A stretch of DNA of 57,680 bases from Pseudomonas sp. dw_358 (lineage in GTDB: Bacteria; Pseudomonadota; Gammaproteobacteria; Pseudomonadales; Pseudomonadaceae). Positions 1-8,553 of the stretch are shown one piece after another. How positions within the stretch are numbered: position 1 is the stretch's first letter; each line of letters begins with the position of its first letter. Position numbers and translations under genes: made by a program. A model generated the notes under the pieces. It saw nothing but the letters and a program-made list of their open reading frames with translations. It was not told the DNA's origin and ran no database searches. The stretch is taken from positions 1-57,680 of the forward strand of contig NZ_JAAVUX010000026.1 in the NCBI RefSeq assembly GCF_018449655.1, given 5' to 3'.

Positions 1-1
1 A

Positions 2-55
2 CGCACGGACTTTACCAACCAGACGGTTTCGTTGAAGTTGAAGATGCCGTTCTAA
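2..55 (+). CDS. C-terminal end of an outer-membrane beta-barrel protein (partial)
   Basis: Only the last 17 codons and a TAA stop are inside the window. The frame reads RTDFTNQTVSLKLKMPF, an alternating polar/hydrophobic strand ending in phenylalanine, which is the usual C-terminal signature recognised by the BAM machinery in porins and TonB-dependent receptors. A long hairpin follows 20 bases later, as expected at a gene end. The other two frames give no comparable end. Family assignment beyond outer-membrane barrel is not possible. Confidence 0.5.
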   Translation, partial: RTDFTNQTVSLKLKMPF

Positions 56-74
56 TCGGTAGCTCTCAGACGAC

Positions 75-110
75 CTTCACGGGCAACCGCTATAGCGATT
101 GCCCGTGAAG
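75..110 (+). terminator. Hairpin after the outer-membrane gene
   Basis: A perfect 12-base inverted repeat (CTTCACGGGCAA with TTGCCCGTGAAG) encloses a second perfect 10-base palindrome (88-97), separated by one mismatch. No T-tract follows, so a stem-loop terminator or mRNA 3'-end stabiliser is inferred rather than certain. Confidence 0.55.
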
Positions 111-141
111 GCAGCCGTGCCATGTTCAGATCAGCCCCCTC

Positions 142-166
142 TATAAATGCACATGAGGCATTTATA
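142..166. promoter_or_regulatory. AT-rich 9-bp dyad upstream of the thiol operon
   Basis: TATAAATGC and GCATTTATA are perfect inverted repeats separated by 7 bases. They sit in the most AT-rich stretch before the thiol dioxygenase gene (about 140-230). The dyad may be an operator or part of a promoter; no regulator can be assigned. Confidence 0.3.
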
Positions 167-302
167 CCGACCTCTTAAATTCCTCTTTTTAATAATTACC
201 TTAGAACAAAATCGAACTTCACAGCCCCTCGACCGAGCATTATCGTCACCTCCATGGGAACGCAGCGAGCCTGTCGCCGCCCCAACGACCCAAGGAGAAA
301 CG

Positions 303-911
303 ATGTCTCAGGTACGCCACCCCGAGCGCTTGCGGGCGTTCATCGGCGCCCTTGCCGAACTGCTCGACAGTGCCCCCCGCGAAGGCGACACGCTGCACCG
401 CGGCGGCCAACTGCTCAGCCAGTTGGTGAGTTACGATGACTGGCTGCCGGATGAATACGCCCAGCCCGACCCCGATCGCTATCAACAGTTTCTCCTCCAC
501 GCCGACTCCCGCCAACGCTTCTCCATCGTCAGCTTTGTCTGGGGCCCCGGCCAACAGACCCCGATCCACGACCACCGCGTCTGGGGCCTGATCGGCATGC
601 TGCGCGGCGCCGAGTACGCCCAGAACTACCAGCGCGCCGCCGATAACAGCCTGCATCCGGAGGGTCCGCGCATTCGCCTGGAACCGGGCCACGTCGAAGT
701 GGTCTCGCCCGACACCGTGGACATTCATCAAGTGAGCAATGCCTTCGCCGACCGAGTGTCGATCAGCATTCACGTGTACGGCGCCAACATCGGCGCGGTA
801 CACCGGGCGGTGTACCAGCCCGACGGCACGGAAAAACTGTTCATCTCCGGCTATTCCAACCGCACGCTGCCCAACATCTGGGACCTGTCCAAAGAGACCC
901 CTGCACCATGA
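303..911 (+). CDS. Thiol dioxygenase, 3-mercaptopropionate dioxygenase type
   Basis: A 202-residue cupin of the cysteine dioxygenase type I family. It oxidises a small thiol (3-mercaptopropionate or cysteine) to the sulfinate with O2 at a non-haem iron. The three-histidine iron site is visible: H89 and H91 in the HDHRVWG motif and H157 in the SISIHVYG strand. The start is the ATG at 303, behind a good AAGGAGA ribosome site; an upstream ATG at 147 would add a non-conserved leader with no such site. The stop overlaps the next start by four bases (ATGA), so it is translationally coupled to the rhodanese gene. Pseudomonas proteins of this neighbourhood are usually 3-mercaptopropionate dioxygenases; that substrate preference is inference from family knowledge. 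Confidence 0.88.
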   Translation: MSQVRHPERLRAFIGALAELLDSAPREGDTLHRGGQLLSQLVSYDDWLPDEYAQPDPDRYQQFLLHADSRQRFSIVSFVWGPGQQTPIHDHRVWGLIGMLRGAEYAQNYQRAADNSLHPEGPRIRLEPGHVEVVSPDTVDIHQVSNAFADRVSISIHVYGANIGAVHRAVYQPDGTEKLFISGYSNRTLPNIWDLSKETPAP

Positions 912-2491
912 GCGCAACCAAGACCCGTTCCTTTGCCGATATCCGCCACGCCCTGCTGGAGCGCCAGGAAGTCGCCCTGATCGATGTGCGTGAAGAAGCA
1001 CCGTTCGCCGAAGCCCATCCGCTGTTTGCCGCCAACATTCCCCTGTCGAAACTGGAAGTCGAGATGTACCCGCGTGTCCCCCGGCGCGACACAGCGATCA
1101 CCGTCTATGACCATGGCGAAGGCCTCGCCGAGCGCGCCATCGAGCGCCTCGGGGCACTGGGCTACACCGATCTGGCGTTGCTGGAAGGCAGGCTGGACGG
1201 CTGGCGCCAGGCCGGTGGCGAGTTGTTCATCGACGTCAACGTACCGAGCAAAGCCTTCGGCGAACTGGTGGAGCACGAGCGCCATACGCCTTCCCTGGCG
1301 GCCGAGGAAGTCAAGGCGCTGCTCGATCAGGGGGCCGATGTGGTGGTCCTCGACGCGCGCCGCTTCGACGAATATCAGACCATGAGCATTCCCACCGGCA
1401 TCAGCGTACCCGGCGCCGAGCTGGTGCTGCGCGCCCGAGAACTGGCCCCGGACCCGGCCACGCGGATCATTGTCAACTGCGCCGGGCGCACCCGCAGCCT
1501 GATCGGCACCCAGTCGTTGATCAACGCCGGCCTGCCCAACCAGGTCGCGGCCCTGCGCAATGGCACCATCGGTTGGCTGCTCGCCGGCCAGACCCTGGAT
1601 CACGGGCAGGCCCGTCAATTCAGCAACACCGACGAAGCCACCCGCCAGATCGCCAGCGCCGACGCCCGCCGCGTGGCGGACAAGGCCGGCGTTGGACGGG
1701 CCCGTCTGGCCGACTGGCAACAATGGCAGGCCGAGCCCGGACGGACCACTTACCTGTTCGACGTGCGCACCCCTGAAGAATTTGCCGGCGGGCACCTGCC
1801 GGCGGCCCGCTCCAGCCCCGGCGGTCAACTGGTGCAGGAAACCGATCATTATGCCAGCGTGCGCGGTGCGCGAATCGTGCTGGCCGACGACGACGGCGTG
1901 CGCGCCAACATGAGTGCTTCGTGGCTGGCGCAGCTGGGCTGGGAGGTATTCGTCCTCGACGACCTGCAAGTCGAATCCTTTTGCGAGACCGGCGCCTGGA
2001 AACCGGCGATTGCCCAGGTGGCGCCGTTCGAAACCATCAGCCCGCAAACCCTGGTCGAGTGGCAGCAGACCGGCGACACCCAGCTGCTGGATTTCACCAC
2101 CAGCGCCAACCACGTCAAGGCCCATATCCCCGGCGCCTGGTGGACCCTGCGCGCGGACCTCGCCTCGGTGCTGGGCAAGATCCCCGCCGCCGAACGCTAT
2201 GTGCTGACCTGCGGCAGCAGCCTGCTGGCGCGCTTTGCCGTCGGCCAGGTCGAAGCCCTGACCGGCAAGCCGGTGTTTGTGCTGGGCGGGGGCACCGCCA
2301 GCTGGCTGGCAGCCGGTTTGCCCATCGAAGCCGGTGAACAACGCCTGGCCTCGCCCCGGATCGACCGCTATCGCCGCCCCTATGAAGGCACCGAGGCGCC
2401 TCGTGAGGCGATGCAGGCGTACCTGGACTGGGAGTTCGGCCTGGTGGAGCAGTTGGGCCGGGACGGCACTCACGGCTTTTTCGTGATCTGA
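908..2491 (+). CDS. Four-domain rhodanese (sulfurtransferase)
   Basis: A 527-residue cytoplasmic protein with four rhodanese-like domains, roughly at residues 5-105, 115-235, 265-370 and 375-475. Rhodaneses move sulfane sulfur through a persulfide on an active-site cysteine. Domain 2 (IIVNCAGRTRS, Cys191) and domain 4 (YVLTCGSS, Cys435) keep the cysteine. In domains 1 and 3 the same strand ends in YDHGEG and ADDDGV, so they are probably structural. It overlaps the thiol dioxygenase gene by 4 bp, which points to a joint role in handling sulfite or sulfane sulfur released from sulfinates. The exact acceptor is unknown. Confidence 0.88.
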   Translation: MSATKTRSFADIRHALLERQEVALIDVREEAPFAEAHPLFAANIPLSKLEVEMYPRVPRRDTAITVYDHGEGLAERAIERLGALGYTDLALLEGRLDGWRQAGGELFIDVNVPSKAFGELVEHERHTPSLAAEEVKALLDQGADVVVLDARRFDEYQTMSIPTGISVPGAELVLRARELAPDPATRIIVNCAGRTRSLIGTQSLINAGLPNQVAALRNGTIGWLLAGQTLDHGQARQFSNTDEATRQIASADARRVADKAGVGRARLADWQQWQAEPGRTTYLFDVRTPEEFAGGHLPAARSSPGGQLVQETDHYASVRGARIVLADDDGVRANMSASWLAQLGWEVFVLDDLQVESFCETGAWKPAIAQVAPFETISPQTLVEWQQTGDTQLLDFTTSANHVKAHIPGAWWTLRADLASVLGKIPAAERYVLTCGSSLLARFAVGQVEALTGKPVFVLGGGTASWLAAGLPIEAGEQRLASPRIDRYRRPYEGTEAPREAMQAYLDWEFGLVEQLGRDGTHGFFVI

Positions 2492-2509
2492 GCAGGCCGC
2501 TGTTCCTCC

Positions 2510-2528
2510 GGCACCGGCTGCCGGTGCC
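2510..2528. terminator. GC-rich hairpin after the rhodanese gene
   Basis: GGCACCGG and CCGGTGCC form a perfect 8-bp stem with a 3-base loop, 18 bases after the rhodanese stop. There is no T-run, so it may attenuate or stabilise rather than fully terminate transcription. Confidence 0.4.
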
Positions 2529-2601
2529 GACGGCCAGGCGGTTTGCCCCTGGCCGAATAAATCCCCTAGACTGCGGCCATCGCCACCGGAACCGAGCCGT
2601 C

Positions 2602-3465
2602 ATGTCCGCCCTTGTCCAATCGTTCTTCGATCATGCATCCTCGACCTTCAGCTATGTGGTCCACGAGGGGGCGGGCAGCGTCTGCGCCATCATCGACTCG
2701 GTGCTGGACTACGACCACAAATCCGGCCGCACCGGTACCGAGCAGGCCGATGCCATCACCGCTTTCGTCCAGCAGCAGCAACTGACCGTGCAGTGGCTGC
2801 TGGAAACCCACGCCCACGCCGACCACCTGTCCGCCGCGCCCTTGCTGCGCTCGCGGCTGGGCGGCAAGATCGCCATCGGCGAGGGGATTCGGCAAGTGCA
2901 AGCCGCGTTCAAGGCGGTGTTCAACCTGGAACCGGCGTTCCGCCTGGACGGCTCGCAGTTCGACCACCTGTTCACTGCCGACGAAGTCTTTACCATCGGT
3001 CATCTGCAAGCCCGCGCCCTGCCCGTGCCAGGGCACACGCCGGCGGACATGGCCTACGTGCTGGAAGAGACGATGATCTTTGTCGGTGACAGCCTGTTCA
3101 TGCCCGATGTCGGCACGGCCCGCTGCGATTTTCCCGGCGGCGACGCACGCCAGCTGTACCAGTCGATCCGCCGTCTGCTGGCCTTTCCCGCGCAGACCAC
3201 GCTGTACCTGTGCCACGACTATCCACCGGCGGGGCGCGGCCCGCAGTCCAGCATCAGTGTCGGCGAGCAGCGCCAGCGCAACATCCACGTGCGCGACGGC
3301 ATCGACGAAGCCAACTTCGTGGCCATGCGCACCGCCCGCGACGCCACCCTGCCCATGCCGGTGCTGTTGATGCCCGCCGTGCAGGTCAACATCCGTGCCG
3401 GACAGCTGCCGCCGGCGGAAACCAATGGCGTGCGCTACCTGAAGATCCCGCTGGATCACCTGTAA
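2602..3465 (+). CDS. MBL-fold hydrolase, persulfide dioxygenase (ETHE1/Blh) type
   Basis: A 287-residue metallo-beta-lactamase-fold protein. The metal motif HAHADH is at residues 70-75 (H70, H72, D74, H75), followed by PGHTPADMAYV and VGDSLFMPDVGTARCDFPGG. The last motif is typical of ETHE1-like persulfide dioxygenases and the Blh proteins, which oxidise glutathione persulfide to sulfite. It begins at the ATG at 2602; an upstream in-frame start at 2524 lies in the hairpin region and lacks conservation. Its position after a thiol dioxygenase and a rhodanese fits a sulfane-sulfur detoxification block. Glyoxalase-II-like esterase activity is the main alternative. Confidence 0.8.
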   Translation: MSALVQSFFDHASSTFSYVVHEGAGSVCAIIDSVLDYDHKSGRTGTEQADAITAFVQQQQLTVQWLLETHAHADHLSAAPLLRSRLGGKIAIGEGIRQVQAAFKAVFNLEPAFRLDGSQFDHLFTADEVFTIGHLQARALPVPGHTPADMAYVLEETMIFVGDSLFMPDVGTARCDFPGGDARQLYQSIRRLLAFPAQTTLYLCHDYPPAGRGPQSSISVGEQRQRNIHVRDGIDEANFVAMRTARDATLPMPVLLMPAVQVNIRAGQLPPAETNGVRYLKIPLDHL

Positions 3466-3492
3466 GCCCCATCCAACTATCGGCTCCGAACA

Positions 3493-3514
3493 AAGTCCCA
3501 TACCTGCGGGACTT
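3493..3514. terminator. Hairpin between MBL hydrolase and antiporter genes
   Basis: AAGTCCC and GGGACTT form a perfect 7-bp stem around an 8-base loop, followed by an AT-rich stretch. It probably separates the sulfur block from the antiporter gene. Confidence 0.45.
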
Positions 3515-3550
3515 AATTCAAACCGGGCGTGGACGCCCTGACGGGGAACG

Positions 3551-4933
3551 ATGAGCTTTATCCTCTGCATGGCCGTGCTGGGCAGCCTGTTACTGCTGCT
3601 GGCGCTGGCTTCTTCCTATCTGCGCTGGTTGCCGGTGACCACCTCGGCCGTGTGCCTGGGCTTCGGCCTGGTGACCGGACCCTGGGGCCTGGACCTGCTC
3701 AAGCTCGACATTCAGGACGCCGCCCCGTGGCTGGAGCGCCTGACTGAAGTCGCCGTACTCTTCTCGCTGTTCAGCACCGGGGTCAAACTGCGTCTGGGCT
3801 TTCACCGCTCGGCCTGGCGCTCGGCCTACCTGCTGGCCGGCCCGGTGATGATCGCCACCATTGTCGGCACCTGCCTGGCGGCCCGCTACCTGCTGCATTT
3901 GCCTTGGGACCTGTCCTTGCTGCTGGGGGCGATGCTGGCGCCCACTGACCCGGTGCTGGCAAGCATGGTTCAGGTCAGCAGCGCCCATGATTTCGATCGC
4001 GTGCGCTTTGGCCTGTCCGGCGAGGCCGGGTTGAACGACGGCACCGCCTTCCCCTTCGTGATACTGGCCTTGAGCCTGATCCACTACGGCCACTTCGACG
4101 GCGACTGGGTCTCGGCCTGGGCGGTGAAGAACCTGGTCTGGGGCGTGCCGGCCGGCCTGTTGATCGGCTATAGCCTGGGCCGCCTGATCGGTCACCTGAT
4201 GATCCGCCTGCGCATTCGCAACGCCGACAGCACCAGTTCGCCCAACGATTTTCTAGCCCTGGCGCTGATCGCGCTGTCCTACGTGGCCGCTTACTGGGTC
4301 GATGCCTTCGGCTTCCTCGCCGTGTTCGCCGCCGGGCTGGGGCTGCGCCAGGCCGAGGCGCGCACCTCCAACACCGACATACCTGCCGAGCACCTGGCCA
4401 AGCCGGTGCTGGGCCACAGCGAGTTGGCCCCGGAACATGCCATCGTCGGCAAGCGCGAGGAACTGGAAGACAGTCAACTGGCCGCCGGAGTGATGATGGG
4501 CGATATCCTTGCCTTCGGCAGCCTGGTGGAGCGCTCCATGGAAGTGCTGCTGATTTTCCTGCTGGGCGCCGCGCTGGCCAGCTACTGGGACTGGCGCGCG
4601 GTCACCCTGGGGCTGGTGTTGTTCGGGGTGATCCGGCCAGTGTGCGTGTGGCTGTTCACCGGTCCGCGCCTGCTGGACCGGCACCAGCGCCTGCTGCTGG
4701 GTTGGTTCGGCATCCGTGGCATCGGCTCGATCTACTACCTGTGCTACGCCCTCACTGCCCACCTGCCCGACAGCATCGAGCGCAGCTGCATCAGCCTGAC
4801 GCTGTCGGTGGTGGCCCTGAGCATTCTGCTGCACGGGGTCAGCACCCAGCCGCTGCTGGAACATTACGAGCGACGGCTGTCCCGCGACCGTCAACGTGCC
4901 GAAGCGGCCAACAATGCGGCCAGGTCACGGTAA
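3551..4933 (+). CDS. Sodium/proton antiporter, CPA1 (NhaP-like) family
   Basis: A 460-residue polytopic membrane protein with about eleven or twelve hydrophobic segments. CPA1 signatures are visible: a TDPVLA motif in the conserved ion-binding helix and GEAGLNDGTAFPF, the family ND pair that forms the cation site. The start is the ATG at 3551 behind GGGGAA. It is expected to exchange Na+ (or K+) for H+ in the inner membrane. A cytoplasmic-loop region around residues 275-315 is rich in charged residues. The 3' end overlaps the convergent HAD gene by 43 bp. Confidence 0.87.
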   Translation: MSFILCMAVLGSLLLLLALASSYLRWLPVTTSAVCLGFGLVTGPWGLDLLKLDIQDAAPWLERLTEVAVLFSLFSTGVKLRLGFHRSAWRSAYLLAGPVMIATIVGTCLAARYLLHLPWDLSLLLGAMLAPTDPVLASMVQVSSAHDFDRVRFGLSGEAGLNDGTAFPFVILALSLIHYGHFDGDWVSAWAVKNLVWGVPAGLLIGYSLGRLIGHLMIRLRIRNADSTSSPNDFLALALIALSYVAAYWVDAFGFLAVFAAGLGLRQAEARTSNTDIPAEHLAKPVLGHSELAPEHAIVGKREELEDSQLAAGVMMGDILAFGSLVERSMEVLLIFLLGAALASYWDWRAVTLGLVLFGVIRPVCVWLFTGPRLLDRHQRLLLGWFGIRGIGSIYYLCYALTAHLPDSIERSCISLTLSVVALSILLHGVSTQPLLEHYERRLSRDRQRAEAANNAARSR

Positions 4934-5541
4934 TGCTCGGCCCGGTGAAAACCGGGCCGGCCGGCATAGAGGCTGAAGTCGGTGTCCACCCCATACCCCG
5001 CCACTTGGGTGCCCGCCGCCAGACCGGCCTGGACCCCGGCGTGGCTGTCTTCCACCAGCAGGCACTCGTGGGGCGCCAGTTCCAGCAAGTGGCACGCGGC
5101 GAGGATCAGACCCGGCGCCGGCTTCCACGAATTGACTTCGTAGGCACTGACGATGCGATTCTCGAACCACGGCAACAATCCGGCCGCTTCCAAGGTGGTT
5201 TCGATCTTGTCCCGGGGGCCGTTGGAGGCCACGCAGCTGGGCAGCTGCAGCGCCTCGACAAAGGCCAGCGCCCCCGGCATCGGCGCGAGCCCCGAGCGGA
5301 ACTGCGCCAGACTGGCGGCGCGAAAGTTGCTGACGAAACGGTCGATGTCCAGCTGCGGCGCCTGCAACGCCACATCGGCCATGAACAGGGCGAACTGTAC
5401 CCCGCGAAAGCGCTCCAGTACCTGATCGGCGTCCAAGGCCACACCCTGCTCGTTGAGCATCTGGTGCAGCAGGGCCGAAGCCATGCGCTCGCTGTCGACC
5501 AGGGTGCCGTCGTTGTCGAAGATGATGCCTTTGATGTTCAA
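4891..5541 (-). CDS. HAD-family hydrolase (sugar-phosphate phosphatase-like)
   Basis: A 216-residue HAD phosphatase of the beta-phosphoglucomutase/YieH subgroup. Motif I is FDNDGTLVDSE at the N-terminus, motif II is the SNGPR stretch, and the lysine of VNSWKPAPG and the acidic VEDSHAG form motifs III and IV. The chosen start is a TTG at 5541 with GGAG eight bases upstream, placing motif I near the N-terminus. An in-frame ATG at 5604 would add a proline-rich non-conserved leader, so the start is uncertain. The gene is convergent with the antiporter and its last 14 codons overlap it. The substrate is unknown; phosphoglycolate or a sugar phosphate is likely. Confidence 0.82.
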   Translation of the reverse strand: MNIKGIIFDNDGTLVDSERMASALLHQMLNEQGVALDADQVLERFRGVQFALFMADVALQAPQLDIDRFVSNFRAASLAQFRSGLAPMPGALAFVEALQLPSCVASNGPRDKIETTLEAAGLLPWFENRIVSAYEVNSWKPAPGLILAACHLLELAPHECLLVEDSHAGVQAGLAAGTQVAGYGVDTDFSLYAGRPGFHRAEHYRDLAALLAASAR

Positions 5542-5625
5542 TGCGTGGGCTCCGGGGGGCAGTGGACGAGTGGTCAGCGTAGGGGGTCTGGCGGATGGGT
5601 GCAATGTGCGGCCCCCCCTTAACGC

Positions 5626-7305
5626 TCAACCCCGCCACAACCACCTCAGCACCCAAGCCAGATTTCCCAGCAAACCCAATACAGCCAACATTCGCCACAC
5701 CTTCAGCGGATTGCGCTGCAACAGCGGCCGAGGCCCGAGACTGTCCTGGCGTTCGCCTTTGTCCAATTGCAGCAGCGCTTCTTCGGCGGTCTCGAAGCGC
5801 CGTTCAGGCTCGGCATCGAGGCAGCGCAGCAACCAGTCTTCCAACCATTGCGGCACATCGGCGCGCGCCGCCCGGGCGCTGGCGGGTGTGCCGTGGCGCG
5901 GGGTCTGGAAAGGTTCGATCTCGCCATAGGGGAAGCGCCCGGTGAGCAGACGGTACAGCGTCACGCCTGCGGCAAACAGATCCTGGCGCGGCGTCAGCGC
6001 GGCGCCGTGATACAGCTCCGGGGCCAGGTAGGACGGCGTTCCCGCCACGCTCGTCGGCGCGGTGCTCAGCCCTGGGCAATGCACCAGACCGAAATCCAGC
6101 AGCCGCAGCTCGCCATCGCGGCCCCAGTGCAGGTTCTCCGGTTTGATGTCGCGGTGCAGCAGGTTGCGTCGGTGCAGCTGTCCCAACGCTCGCAGCAAGC
6201 GGCTGGCGCACTCCAGCCAGTGGGCCATGGGCAGCGGGCCGTCGGCATGGAGCTGGGCGGCCAGGGTCCGGCCGGGGTACTCACGCTGAACGTAGTAGAG
6301 GGATTGACGGTTCGGGGTCGGATGCACTTGCACAAAGGCTCGGCCCGACACCCGCCGCAGGAACCACTCTTCCATCAGCAGGGCCTGCGCGGCCTCGGTG
6401 TCATCGGCCAGCTGGGCCGGCAAGGTCTTGAGCAACCAATCATCGCCCTGGCTGTCGCGCACCCGGTACAGCGTGGACTGGCGTGAGGCACTGAGCGCTT
6501 CGATCACCTGCCAGCCCTCGAACTGACTGCCGGGGCGTAGCGTCCGGGGCACGGGCATTCGCTCGCCCGGCACCCGCCAGTCGCTGGCGGGCAACTGGTC
6601 CACCCACACCACCAGCGCGCTGGCGTTGTCCTGGCTGCCGGCGCGGTGGGCGGTCTCCACCAGCAGGCGTGCAGCCACGGCGGGGTCTTCGGTGCCTTGC
6701 AGGATGTCCCGCAGGCCCCGTTCGCCCAAGGTCGCCCAGACGCCGTCGCTGACCAGTACATAGCCGTCGCCCTCGACCACCGTAAAGTCCTGAAAGTCCA
6801 CCAGAACGTGACCCTCCAGACCCAGCGCACGGGTCAGCACGTGCTCCATGCCCGGCTGCTGCCAGGCGTGGTCCTGAGTCAGCTGCTCCAGGCTCCCGGC
6901 GCGCCAGCGGTAGGCGCGACAGTCGCCGACATGGGCCAGGGTCATGCGCTGTCCGCGCAGGACCAGCGCGGTCAGGGTGGTCAGCAGCGACTGGCCGCGG
7001 GCCGCACTGTGCAACCAGCGGTTTTGCGCGGCCAGCACCCGCTCCAGCGATTGCGCTACCGCCCAGGTCTGCGGTGTGGCGTAGTAGTCCTCGGCCAGCG
7101 CCTGCACCGTCGAATGGGCGGCCAGGCGCCCGTCGGCACAGTGGCTGACGCCGTCGGCCAAGGCCAGCAGGCAGCCCTTGCTGGCAATGAGATCGGCCTG
7201 CGGCTGGACCCAACGGATAGCGTCCTGATTCTCCGCCCGTGGCCCGGTGGCGCTGGCGTGGCCAACGCGCAGGCGCAGGGGGGGTAACGCTTGCAGAGCG
7301 GTCAA
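5626..7305 (-). CDS. Bifunctional PP2C phosphatase / serine-threonine kinase of the nitrate operon
   Basis: A 559-residue fusion. Residues about 10-235 are a PP2C phosphatase with ENQDA, LADGVS, HVGDCRAY, VSDGVW and GSQDNAS metal-site motifs. Residues about 260-520 are a Hanks-type kinase with HRDIKPEN catalytic loop, DFG, GTPSYLAPE activation segment and a LLK lysine. A C-terminal membrane segment (about 538-556) anchors it. It starts at a TTG at 7305, 4 bases after the nasA stop, so it is the last gene of nirB-nirD-nasA. P. aeruginosa has a similar kinase in its nitrate assimilation locus. The substrate is unknown; NasA or another nitrate protein is a reasonable guess. Confidence 0.87.
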   Translation of the reverse strand: MTALQALPPLRLRVGHASATGPRAENQDAIRWVQPQADLIASKGCLLALADGVSHCADGRLAAHSTVQALAEDYYATPQTWAVAQSLERVLAAQNRWLHSAARGQSLLTTLTALVLRGQRMTLAHVGDCRAYRWRAGSLEQLTQDHAWQQPGMEHVLTRALGLEGHVLVDFQDFTVVEGDGYVLVSDGVWATLGERGLRDILQGTEDPAVAARLLVETAHRAGSQDNASALVVWVDQLPASDWRVPGERMPVPRTLRPGSQFEGWQVIEALSASRQSTLYRVRDSQGDDWLLKTLPAQLADDTEAAQALLMEEWFLRRVSGRAFVQVHPTPNRQSLYYVQREYPGRTLAAQLHADGPLPMAHWLECASRLLRALGQLHRRNLLHRDIKPENLHWGRDGELRLLDFGLVHCPGLSTAPTSVAGTPSYLAPELYHGAALTPRQDLFAAGVTLYRLLTGRFPYGEIEPFQTPRHGTPASARAARADVPQWLEDWLLRCLDAEPERRFETAEEALLQLDKGERQDSLGPRPLLQRNPLKVWRMLAVLGLLGNLAWVLRWLWRG

Positions 7306-7309
7306 CGAC

Positions 7310-8521
7310 TCAGACCCGCGCCGCCGTCAGGCCGACGCTGCCCCAGGTGGTGCGCCAGCGACGCTTGACCCCGAACAGGCCGAACCACGCCAGCAGGCAC
7401 AACCCGGCAAACAGCCACAGGCCCGCCTGGTAGTCGCCGGTCATCTGCTTGATGGCCCCCAGCCCCGCCGTCAGGGCAAAACCGCCGACGCCGCCGGCCA
7501 TGCCCACCAACCCGGTCATGGCGCCGATTTCCTTGTTGAAGCGCTGCGGTACCAACTGGAACACCGAACCGTTGCCCGCGCCCAGGCAGAGCATGGCGCC
7601 GACGAACAAGGCCAGGGCCGCAAACGAACTGGCCAGATGAAAGCCGACCAGTGCAATGCAGATGCCCGCTGCGACGTACAGCACCAGCAGTGCCTTGATC
7701 CCGCCGACGCGATCGGCCAGCGCCCCGCCCAGCGGGCGCATCATGCTACCACCGAAGACGCAGGCGGCGGTGTAATACCCGGCCATCACCGGGTCCAGCT
7801 GGTACTGGTCATGGAAGTAGCCTGGCAAGGTGCTGGCAAGGCCCAGGAAGCCGCCAAAGGTCACGCTATAGAAGAACATGAACCACCAGCTGTCCGGATC
7901 GCCCAGAGCCCGTGCGTAATCCGCGAGCTTTTTCGGCGCCGGACGCGAAGGCGCATTGCGTGCACAAAGGATGAACAACGCCAAGGTGATCACCAACGGA
8001 ATCAGGGCAAAGCCGAACACATTGCTCCAGCCGAACGCCTTGGCCAGCGCCGGGGCAAACAGCGCGGCAAACACGGTGCCCGAGTTGCCGGCCCCCGCAA
8101 TGCCCATGGCCTTGCCCTGATGCTGCGGCGGGTACCACTGCGACGCCAGCGGCAGCGCCACCGCAAACGAGGCCCCGGCGAAGCCCAGACAAACCCCCAG
8201 CAGCAAGGTCTGCTCATAGGTTTTCACCCCCGCCAGCCAGGCCACTGCAAGGCCGGCAATGACGACGCATTGAGCGACGATGCCCGCGGTTTTCGGCGAA
8301 TAGCGGTCGGCGAAATACCCCAGGATCAAACGCAAGATCGCCCCGGCCAGAATCGGCGTGGCCACCATCATGCTGCGCTGCTGCGTGCTCAGCTGCAGGT
8401 CAGTGGCGATCTGCACCGCCAGCGGCCCCAGCAAGTACCAGACCATGAAACTGAGGTCGAAATACAGAAATGCCGCCAACAGGGTCGGCGGATGCCCGGC
8501 TTTCCAGAAACTTGAATTCAT
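7310..8521 (-). CDS. nasA: Nitrate/nitrite MFS transporter NasA
   Basis: A 403-residue major facilitator protein of the nitrate/nitrite porter family with about twelve membrane segments. The two family nitrate signatures are visible as FAGASFAVALPLASQWYPP followed by GAGNSGT, and GAGNGSVFQLVP in the second half. It imports nitrate across the inner membrane for NasC. The start is the ATG at 8521 with GAGG 8 bases upstream; an upstream in-frame ATG at 8539 is less well placed. It lies between nirD and the kinase gene in a leftward operon. Confidence 0.9.
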   Translation of the reverse strand: MNSSFWKAGHPPTLLAAFLYFDLSFMVWYLLGPLAVQIATDLQLSTQQRSMMVATPILAGAILRLILGYFADRYSPKTAGIVAQCVVIAGLAVAWLAGVKTYEQTLLLGVCLGFAGASFAVALPLASQWYPPQHQGKAMGIAGAGNSGTVFAALFAPALAKAFGWSNVFGFALIPLVITLALFILCARNAPSRPAPKKLADYARALGDPDSWWFMFFYSVTFGGFLGLASTLPGYFHDQYQLDPVMAGYYTAACVFGGSMMRPLGGALADRVGGIKALLVLYVAAGICIALVGFHLASSFAALALFVGAMLCLGAGNGSVFQLVPQRFNKEIGAMTGLVGMAGGVGGFALTAGLGAIKQMTGDYQAGLWLFAGLCLLAWFGLFGVKRRWRTTWGSVGLTAARV

Positions 8522-8553
8522 CAGAGCGACCTCGGCCAATCAGAGAAAAGGGG

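Noticed and set aside
851..2473. A 540-residue open frame antisense to the rhodanese gene
   Set aside because: Mirror of the real gene's third-position GC bias; the plus-strand frame carries clear rhodanese motifs and an operon overlap.
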